From positions 5,003,001 through 5,067,000 of the forward strand of contig NZ_CP118225.1 in assembly GCF_028768465.1 (NCBI RefSeq): a DNA stretch of 64,000 nt, written 5' to 3'. Positions 58,342-64,000 of this stretch are shown piece by piece; the stretch's first letter is position 1, and each line of letters starts with the position of its first letter. The stretch is from Rhodopirellula sp. P2 (lineage in GTDB: Bacteria > Planctomycetota > Planctomycetia > Pirellulales > Pirellulaceae). The notes beneath the pieces are model-generated. The model was not told the DNA's origin, ran no database searches, and saw only the letters and a list, made by a program, of their open reading frames with translations. The position numbers were made by a program, and so were the translations under genes.

Positions 58342-59502
58342 ATGCCGCGGCCTCAGCGAAGCGAACAGTTTGATCCCAGCGAAGTGGGGATCGTGCACGT
58401 GGTCCAGCGATGTGTGCGACGCGCCTTTCTTGCAGGTGTCGACCAGGCGACCGGCAAGGATTTCTCGTTCCGCAGGGAATGGATTCGCCGGCGGATGGAA
58501 GCTCTGGCTTCGGTGTTCGCGGTCGATGTGCTTTCGTACGCGGTGTTGAGCAATCACATGCATCAGATTCTCCGCAACCGGCCGGATGTCTGTGCTCAAT
58601 GGAGCGACGAGGAAGTTGCGATTCGCTGGCTGCGTGTGTTCCCCGGTCGACGCCTCGAAGAACACTTGGCCGAGCCGACTGAAAACGATGTGCAAATGCT
58701 GGTTCGCAACAAAGAGCGGCTGACTGAAATCCGTCGCCGCTTGTCAGACATCTCTTGGTACATGAGAGCCTTGGCCGAACCCATTGCCCGACTGGCAAAC
58801 AAACAGGACGAGTGCACCGGCAGATTCTGGGAAGGTCGCTTCAAAGCACAGAAAATCGTCGACGAGGCAGGCTTGCTCGCCTGCAGCATGTACGTCGATC
58901 TGAATCCGGTCCGCGCAGCGCTGACGGCGACCCCCGAGACCAGCCCGCACACCAGTGCCTACGACCGGATCGAAGCTCGCAAGGGCGAACAAATCCCTTC
59001 GGCCGCCTTTGATCTGAAACCGATTCCGACGGAGGAAGCTGGACGAGAAATCCGAGAAACGCCCGTCGAAGTTCTTCAGGAAAAACGCAGGGCGAAGCGA
59101 CGCAATCCAACCGGCAAACGGATCCGGCGAGACGAATGGTTGAGCCCTCTGACGTTGAGCGAAACCAAACTGTCCACCGAACCGCAAGTCCACACGAAAG
59201 GGCTCCGCAGCAGCGATCGCGGATTCTTGAACATCCGCTGGAGCGATTACAAACGGTTGCTGGACTGGACCGCGGCGCAACCGATTGCCTGCCGAGCGGC
59301 TGAACTGCCCAAGCGTCTCGCCCAAACGCTCTCGGAAGTCGGAATCGACGCTTCGATGTGGCGAGACTTGGTGTGGGACTGGCAGAAATACTTTGGCAAA
59401 ACCAGCTGCATCGGTCGCCCTGAATCGCTGAAAGCCGATGCAGAACGCACCGGCCGCCATCACCACCGCGGCCAGGTCCAAGCCGCAGCCTGCTTCGCTT
59501 GA
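58342..59502 (+). CDS. IS200-like (Y1/RAYT-type) transposase with long C-terminal extension
   Basis: A 386-residue protein of the Y1 HUH transposase group. The metal-binding motif LSNHMHQIL (H-U-H) lies at about residue 75-85; IVDEAGLLACSMYVDLNPVR at about 180 and the candidate Tyr in SDISWYMRAL fit the REP-associated tyrosine transposase (RAYT) pattern. RAYTs usually have 150-250 residues; the additional 180 C-terminal residues are unrecognised and basic. A purine-rich GGAGAGC lies about 11 bases before the ATG. No flanking IS200 end hairpins were seen, but short repeats follow downstream. Confidence 0.82.
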   Translation: MPRPQRSEQFDPSEVGIVHVVQRCVRRAFLAGVDQATGKDFSFRREWIRRRMEALASVFAVDVLSYAVLSNHMHQILRNRPDVCAQWSDEEVAIRWLRVFPGRRLEEHLAEPTENDVQMLVRNKERLTEIRRRLSDISWYMRALAEPIARLANKQDECTGRFWEGRFKAQKIVDEAGLLACSMYVDLNPVRAALTATPETSPHTSAYDRIEARKGEQIPSAAFDLKPIPTEEAGREIRETPVEVLQEKRRAKRRNPTGKRIRRDEWLSPLTLSETKLSTEPQVHTKGLRSSDRGFLNIRWSDYKRLLDWTAAQPIACRAAELPKRLAQTLSEVGIDASMWRDLVWDWQKYFGKTSCIGRPESLKADAERTGRHHHRGQVQAAACFA

Positions 59503-59678
59503 GCAGCAAGGTCAAAGCACGCGTCATCCTTCGCAGTGGTGCAAGGGGCGACGGAACAGTTGGGGACAACTGTTCTACTCTGCTGCGCTCCAACGACCTC
59601 AATTGAGAGGCGGAGCCACTGAGCTCACGATCCTCGCCTGAAAATTGCGATGCCCCCGTGAGATTCGCTCTCCATTCG

Positions 59679-59880
59679 CGACGCCTGCACTTTTGAAAAG
59701 GTGGCTGGTACCAAATGAAACGTTGCATCCCGCCTCGGTGATGCCGCTACCGATCGGCTCGCCGGCAGCAGCCCACTAGCCTCCGCAAAGTGGCTGGCAC
59801 CTTACGTGCTTTCAAGTGGCTGGCACCTTACGTGCTTTCGACGCCTGCTCTTTCCAAATAGTGGCTGGCACCTTACGTGA
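59679..59880. repeat. Short repeats with core gtggctggcacc behind the transposase
   Basis: A 26-bp unit aagtggctggcaccttacgt(gctttc) is repeated exactly head to tail (59788-59813 and 59814-59839). A third core copy is at 59861-59879. A 34-bp longer unit, cgacgcctgc...gtggctggYacc, occurs at 59679-59712 and 59839-59872. All lie in the 465-base gap after the RAYT-like gene. Confidence 0.85.
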
Positions 59881-59967
59881 GGAGGCGTTCAGAAGGTTCG
59901 AGACGTGGTCATTGCCTTGGAGCAAGAAACGCCCGCCGACAATCCGAATATGTCCCAACGATTCGGC

Positions 59968-61257
59968 TCAACGGCGGAAGAGGAAGAACGATCCGTTGTC
60001 GGCGACGTTGAACAGTGGGTTTCGATAGCGTTGTTTCGGTCCGGTCACACCGGGACGGAAGGCGAACCCGAGCGAGAGATTCCAACCTTCCGCTTCGTTG
60101 GCGTCCAAGGCTGTGTCATCGCCGGGGCTGAAGTAAGCCGACCCCACCAACAACGACCAGTTGGTTTGCAACGGGATTTCCATTTCGCTGCCCCAAATGA
60201 AGTGCTCTTCACTCGTGCCACCCAAAAACGCGGTCATGTGCCCGGTCGTTCCCATCGCTCGGCGATAGAAGGCCCGGTACTGATCGACGGGCTCGATCGT
60301 TTCCGAACTGGTGAAGCCGCCCGCTTCGGTGGTCACGGTTTGATCCGTCACACCCGCCATGAATTGGAATCCAAATTCATGACACGCGGACACCTTCCAG
60401 CTCAACTCACCACGAAGCTGAACCAGGTCGCTTTGGTAGTACCAATCTTGATTCATGTAGTCGACAACCAAGCCATATTGCAGACCGTAATCAACGCGAC
60501 GGAAGAATCCGCCCGTCACGAAGACTTGATGCATTCGTCCGCTGGTGAACTCTTCGCCTTCCAAGTTGGTTTGAGTGGCACGCACACCAAGTTGAGCGGA
60601 GAGATCCAGTCCCAACCAATTCCGGAGGTCACGCCCCTCGTTGAAACCTTGGTAGTAGCCGAAACTGCCGCTGCCGCCGCGAGGCTGCCCAGCGGCGTCC
60701 AAAGCGGGGTAGTTCATGGGTGACTTGAACGATTGCGATCCGGCAAAGAACGAAAAGCGACTCCAATCGACTCGCAGGATCGGCAGGAACAACGGGAAGC
60801 AATCGATTTCGGCTCCGCCGCACATCCCATCGCATCCGCCGTCGCAAAAGCCGCTGTCACAGCCCGACACCAGATTGCCTGTGCAGGCATCACAACTGCA
60901 GACGCCGTACTCTTCCAACCCACAACCCACCTCGAGTCCGCAGCTGGCTTCCATCCCACAACCAGGACCGCCCATGACGCCTGCCGACGAACAGGCATCG
61001 CAGTCGCAACCGCCGTCCAAGTAGCCGACCTGCTTGACCGGCGAGGACGCCGATTGACGCCGCTGCACGGCTGGTTTGCTGCTTTGTGGCGTCCACCCCG
61101 AACGACTGGCCCCTTGAGCCGACGACGTGTTTCCCTGTGAAACGGACCGGCTGCGGATCAACTGCTCGGCCGCTGTCGCGGTGGACAACGTCCAGGACGA
61201 GATCACACAAAGGAAACACGCAAGCAGGCACAACAATCGACGGGGAATGGTTATCAT
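59968..61257 (-). CDS. Outer-membrane beta-barrel protein with Cys-rich region
   Basis: A 429-residue exported protein with a signal peptide (LLCLLACFLCVISSWTLSTA). Residues 84-153 contain 14 cysteines among Gly (CDCDAC, CSCDAC, CDGGCDGMCGG). The C-terminal about 270 residues alternate aromatic and polar residues in strand-length segments (WSRFSFFAGSQSF, YGLQYGLVVDYMN, FGFQFMAGV) and end NGSFFLFRR, as in planctomycete outer-membrane barrel proteins. Cys-rich spacers are seen in some planctomycete surface proteins; here the function is unknown. The ATG at 61257 has no Shine-Dalgarno. Confidence 0.75.
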   Translation of the reverse strand: MITIPRRLLCLLACFLCVISSWTLSTATAAEQLIRSRSVSQGNTSSAQGASRSGWTPQSSKPAVQRRQSASSPVKQVGYLDGGCDCDACSSAGVMGGPGCGMEASCGLEVGCGLEEYGVCSCDACTGNLVSGCDSGFCDGGCDGMCGGAEIDCFPLFLPILRVDWSRFSFFAGSQSFKSPMNYPALDAAGQPRGGSGSFGYYQGFNEGRDLRNWLGLDLSAQLGVRATQTNLEGEEFTSGRMHQVFVTGGFFRRVDYGLQYGLVVDYMNQDWYYQSDLVQLRGELSWKVSACHEFGFQFMAGVTDQTVTTEAGGFTSSETIEPVDQYRAFYRRAMGTTGHMTAFLGGTSEEHFIWGSEMEIPLQTNWSLLVGSAYFSPGDDTALDANEAEGWNLSLGFAFRPGVTGPKQRYRNPLFNVADNGSFFLFRR

Positions 61258-61320
61258 GAGACGTCATTGCCGGAATAGGGACATGGAACTTTCTTCTTAT
61301 CGGACGTCATAACCCACCTC

Positions 61321-62391
61321 ATGAATAAATCTTGCCTAACCGGAACATTCGGTTCTTTCTTCCCAAACACACCTGCTTTCTCGCCGGGAAGTTTCACACG
61401 GGTCGCGTTCCAGCACTGCAAAAGCGTGCGTTTGGTTGTGATTGCAGCGGCATTGTCCGGCACCTGCCTGCACTCCCACTCGGCCAACGCTCAAGACGCC
61501 GCCGACGCCCAGGCCACTCCTGACGCGGGCAAGTCCGACGAAGCAGCCCCAGCCGAGCCCACGGCAGCGACTTACCCCGCTGATTTTTGGACCGAAGCGG
61601 AAAGCCCCGTTTACCCACGTGGTGCGGTGATGTCCGAGAACGCGTTGTTCGTCGTCGATTCCGACGCACCGGGAGTCTGGACTGTGCCTTGGCCCGCCCA
61701 AGAAGCCGCCAAGCCTCAACGTTTCGTGACCGGCTCACGCTACCTTCGCAAATCAATGAACCGGCCTTTCAGCGCCACACCTCATCCAGAGGGCGGTGTG
61801 CTGGTCGGCGATTCGGCAACGCGTGAGATCTACCACGTGACCCCCAATGCCGATGCACCGGGCGGCCAGGATGCCAAACCCCTCAACGGTGGGTTCTTGG
61901 GAATCCCGATGGCCCTGGTGGTTTCACCCGATGGGCAAACGATCTACGTCGGGGACGCCGAGCGGCGTGCGACATTCGCCTTGCCAATCGAAGGTGGCGA
62001 GCCCGAATTGGTCGTTCGTGTGAACGCTCGCGGGCTGGTCTTCGACGAAGACGGTGCCCTCTACGCAGTCACACCTGACGCCGACGCAGTCGTGAAAATC
62101 GATGTCGCCAAGAACACCAGCGAGCCCGTGGTGACGGATCGTCCGTACGGTTTTCCCGGCGGGATCGCGTGGCACAACGGCACTGGATTCGTTTCTGATG
62201 TCTACGGCAAATGCATTTGGCAATTCACCGCCGATGGCAAAACGGAGAAGTGGTTCGACGAGGAACTGTTGCTCGGCCCAGTTGGCTTGAGCGCGACAGC
62301 CGATGCCGTGATCGTTTCCGATCCCAAAGCGAAGCAGGTTTACCGGATCGATCGCGAATCGAAAGAAGTCACCAAGCTATTCGCAGAATGA
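61321..62391 (+). CDS. Exported SMP-30/NHL-type propeller protein
   Basis: A 356-residue protein. A signal segment (VVIAAALSGTCLHSHSANA) at about 37-58 is preceded by a long N-terminus, so a shorter start is possible but no better ATG precedes the hydrophobic stretch. The mature protein has repeated strands of NHL/gluconolactonase-like type (NALFVVDSDAPGVW, QTIYVGDAERRATFALP, GALYAVTPDADAVVKID, GTGFVSDVYGKCIWQF, DAVIVSDPKAKQVYRID). A sugar-lactonase role is not supported by clear metal ligands. Confidence 0.75.
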   Translation: MNKSCLTGTFGSFFPNTPAFSPGSFTRVAFQHCKSVRLVVIAAALSGTCLHSHSANAQDAADAQATPDAGKSDEAAPAEPTAATYPADFWTEAESPVYPRGAVMSENALFVVDSDAPGVWTVPWPAQEAAKPQRFVTGSRYLRKSMNRPFSATPHPEGGVLVGDSATREIYHVTPNADAPGGQDAKPLNGGFLGIPMALVVSPDGQTIYVGDAERRATFALPIEGGEPELVVRVNARGLVFDEDGALYAVTPDADAVVKIDVAKNTSEPVVTDRPYGFPGGIAWHNGTGFVSDVYGKCIWQFTADGKTEKWFDEELLLGPVGLSATADAVIVSDPKAKQVYRIDRESKEVTKLFAE

Positions 62392-62454
62392 TTCGCAAGC
62401 GTCACGGCTAGTCGATGGAGTCGTCCACGACGATTCAACACATGTAGCCACGGT

Positions 62455-62503
62455 CTCGGGGCTCCCGCCCCGAGCTACTGACGGCGGCCCCATCCGGGGC
62501 GAG
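62455..62503. repeat. GC-rich double hairpin element
   Basis: The hairpin ctcggggctcccgccccgag (62455-62474) is followed after about 10 bases by cggccccatccggggcgag (62485-62503). The pair matches those at 37551, 41976 and 42244, here in swapped order. It lies between convergent genes (propeller and exported methyltransferase), where it may also end transcripts. Confidence 0.85.
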
Positions 62504-62566
62504 GTTGTTGGATGCCACTCTCGTAGCGGGAAGATCGGATCACAGCTCTGACATCCACCCCGACGT

Positions 62567-63448
62567 TCACTCTTGAGTGAACGGTTCCGGTTCGATCTCG
62601 GGCAGGGGACTGTCGTCGCGAGCAAAGAACATCAGGTGTTGCCACGGCAAACCGTTGTATTCGCGAACGAGTTTCAAATCCGACGCTTTGTATTCCTGCA
62701 TGATTTGTGCTTTGGACATTTTGTGCAGCGGCTTGATCGGAACCGCAGGATCTTCCGCGCGGTATTCCAGCAAAGCGATCACGCCATCGGGTTTGAGCGA
62801 TTGGCGGATGGACCACAGCATCGATTCGGGATGCGAAAACTCGTGGTAGACATCGACCAACAGCACCAAGTCCACTTGGCCAGCGGGTAGTTTGGGATCG
62901 TCGATCGCTCCCAGCACCGGCTGAATGTTGTCCAATTTTGCACGGGCGGCGTTTCGCTGAAGCATTTGCAGCATCTCACGCTGAATATCAACGGCCAACA
63001 CCTGGCCTTCCAGCGATTCTGTCTCCGACCCCGCGTCGGCTGACTGTTCCTCGGGTTCCGCCGCCGCAGCACCGTCGGAAGAAGGGGGCTGGGGTTGGGC
63101 CGCCACGGCGCGCGCCATCGGGATCGTCCAGTAACCATTGCCGCATCCCAGGTCGACGACGGTCATCCCAGGTTCCAACCCCAAGCGGTCGAAGGATTCG
63201 CCGGCCTTTTCCTCGTCGTCTCGTTCGGGACGAACCAACCAGGCAGCACCGCGGTGCGACATCGGTTGAGCGACAATCCGGCCCATGTAAGTCCGACGGG
63301 CCTCTTCTTTGGGGCGTGGTTTTTCGGTCTGACGAGCCACCGTTTTCGGCCCATCGGCCGCGACCAAGTCATCGGCGACACCCTTCCCGGTGGTGATCGC
63401 TGCCAAACCAACCAACACCCCAAGGGCGTGCAAAAAAGTGAAACGCAT
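62567..63448 (-). CDS. Class I SAM-dependent methyltransferase with signal peptide
   Basis: A 293-residue protein. The N-terminus FLHALGVLVGLAAITTGKGVA is a signal peptide. The methyltransferase fold is clear: YMGRIVAQPMSHRGAAWL, the SAM loop VVDLGCGNGYW, VLAVDIQREML and LVLLVDVYHEFSHPE. Between the first two strands lies an Ala/Glu/Ser/Pro-rich insert of about 40 residues (PQPPSSDGAAAAEPEEQS). SAM is not expected in the periplasm, which makes export odd. Substrate unknown. It is in tandem with the Minf_1886 gene. Confidence 0.83.
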   Translation of the reverse strand: MRFTFLHALGVLVGLAAITTGKGVADDLVAADGPKTVARQTEKPRPKEEARRTYMGRIVAQPMSHRGAAWLVRPERDDEEKAGESFDRLGLEPGMTVVDLGCGNGYWTIPMARAVAAQPQPPSSDGAAAAEPEEQSADAGSETESLEGQVLAVDIQREMLQMLQRNAARAKLDNIQPVLGAIDDPKLPAGQVDLVLLVDVYHEFSHPESMLWSIRQSLKPDGVIALLEYRAEDPAVPIKPLHKMSKAQIMQEYKASDLKLVREYNGLPWQHLMFFARDDSPLPEIEPEPFTQE

Positions 63449-63499
63449 GATGCTTTTTCAAGGAGTGGTAGGAGAGGTCGTCGCGATGGATGATTTCAA

Positions 63500-63925
63500 T
63501 CAATCCTCGTCGCTGAGCGCCAGCTCAAACTTGGGTTGAAACGCGTTTTCGAAATCGTAGACGTTGTCAAAGTCTTCCCGTCGATCCGACTCGCTTTTTC
63601 GCATTTGCTCGATCCGAATCAGATTGTAAACCAATTCGCCGAAATCGCTGGTTTGCCGCAGGCCCCAGTTTTCGAGCACCATTTGGGCCAGGTAACCAAA
63701 TTGGTCGACAGCATACAAACGGCACGCCTCACAGAGCTGTTGGCCGGTCAAATGACGCGGCGCATCGCTGCTGGGGTCATCGCTGGGTCCGAAACCAAGC
63801 GGACCGATCTGGTCCAAATTCTCGTGGGCGTATTGCAACGCTTCGCGAATGAATTGATACGCTTCGAGCTTGTATCGAGTGTCGTCTCGCAGGAGATCCT
63901 GCATCGCTTTGACAGGGGATGGCAT
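63500..63925 (-). CDS. Minf_1886 family protein
   Basis: A 141-residue protein of the family named Minf_1886, found mostly in the Planctomycetes-Verrucomicrobia-Chlamydiae group. The pattern YKLEAYQFIREAL, HLTGQQLCEACRLYAVDQFG and VLENWGLRQTSDFGELVYNLI matches the family. It has no enzyme motif; function is unknown. The tail is acidic (ALSDED). It lies 51 bases upstream of the exported methyltransferase gene on the same strand. Confidence 0.85.
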   Translation of the reverse strand: MPSPVKAMQDLLRDDTRYKLEAYQFIREALQYAHENLDQIGPLGFGPSDDPSSDAPRHLTGQQLCEACRLYAVDQFGYLAQMVLENWGLRQTSDFGELVYNLIRIEQMRKSESDRREDFDNVYDFENAFQPKFELALSDED

Positions 63926-63967
63926 GGCGAAGATTCGAGGAAGAGAAAGGAAGAGGCTCGGGGATGA

Positions 63968-64000
63968 TCAGCGTTTACGTTGTTTGGGAGGATCCCCGGA
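63968..64000 (-). CDS. C-terminal end of a gene extending beyond the window
   Basis: Reading the minus strand from the window edge gives SGDPPKQRKR and a TGA stop, 42 bases before the Minf_1886 ATG. A basic tail that ends this close to the next gene suggests the 3' end of an upstream gene in the same transcript. Too little is present to identify it. Confidence 0.35.
   Translation of the reverse strand, partial: SGDPPKQRKR

Overview
The window reads as chromosomal DNA of a planctomycete close to Rhodopirellula (Pirellulaceae). This rests on the gene repertoire: dockerin-tailed and LEPR-type exported proteins, a DUF1552 + DUF1592/1588/1585 gene pair, DUF1080, many Tat-exported Gfo/Idh/MocA, aldo/keto reductase and isomerase proteins, PQQ-type propellers, a Cys-rich outer-membrane barrel protein and a Minf_1886-family protein. 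Shine-Dalgarno motifs are present at some genes only, and several genes start with GTG or TTG. The species assignment is inference; no rRNA is present.

Layout. 0-12 kb: the tail of a dockerin protein, an orphan FixJ/LuxR-type response regulator, then a cellulose-type exopolysaccharide locus (exported GH5 glycosidase, cellulose synthase BcsA fused to a periplasmic TPR domain, and a convergent 1149-residue TPR/beta-barrel protein), then a Tat-exported oxidoreductase. 12-20 kb: a poorly conserved stretch of small lipoproteins, hypothetical genes and two decayed genes (a methyltransferase and a DUF1111 cytochrome), with hairpin repeats. 20-27 kb: the DUF1552/DUF1592 pair, an MFS transporter and two small membrane proteins. 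27-43 kb: catalase-peroxidase with an export signal, a 1161-residue sialidase-propeller/alpha-beta-hydrolase fusion, a PHB-depolymerase-like esterase, several exported propellers, a terpene-cyclase-fold protein with a haem-c motif, and most of the window's intergenic repeats. 42-56 kb: housekeeping and regulatory genes: OxyR-type regulator, ClC transporter, Nudix hydrolase, cobalamin adenosyltransferase, glnB-glnD, and rsgA and ftsH adjacent on the minus strand. 56-64 kb: a PQQ propeller, an IS200/RAYT-like transposase with short repeats behind it, a Cys-rich outer-membrane protein, an exported methyltransferase and the Minf_1886 protein.

How genes may work together. GH5, BcsA-TPR and the TPR-barrel protein can be read as trimming, synthesis and export parts of one polysaccharide machine, although no BcsB is visible. 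glnB keeps Tyr51, the residue that the GlnD enzyme encoded directly downstream modifies. The OxyR-like regulator keeps the two redox cysteines and lies about 13 kb from katG, its classical target. Many exported esterases, propellers and oxidoreductases fit a life degrading sulfated or complex marine polysaccharides. The most unusual items are the BcsA-TPR fusion, the sialidase-hydrolase fusion, the haem-motif terpene-cyclase-like protein, and a dense set of structured intergenic repeats (268-bp tandem copies, 43-bp tandem copies, 99-bp and 127-bp hairpins, and a recurring GC-rich double hairpin).
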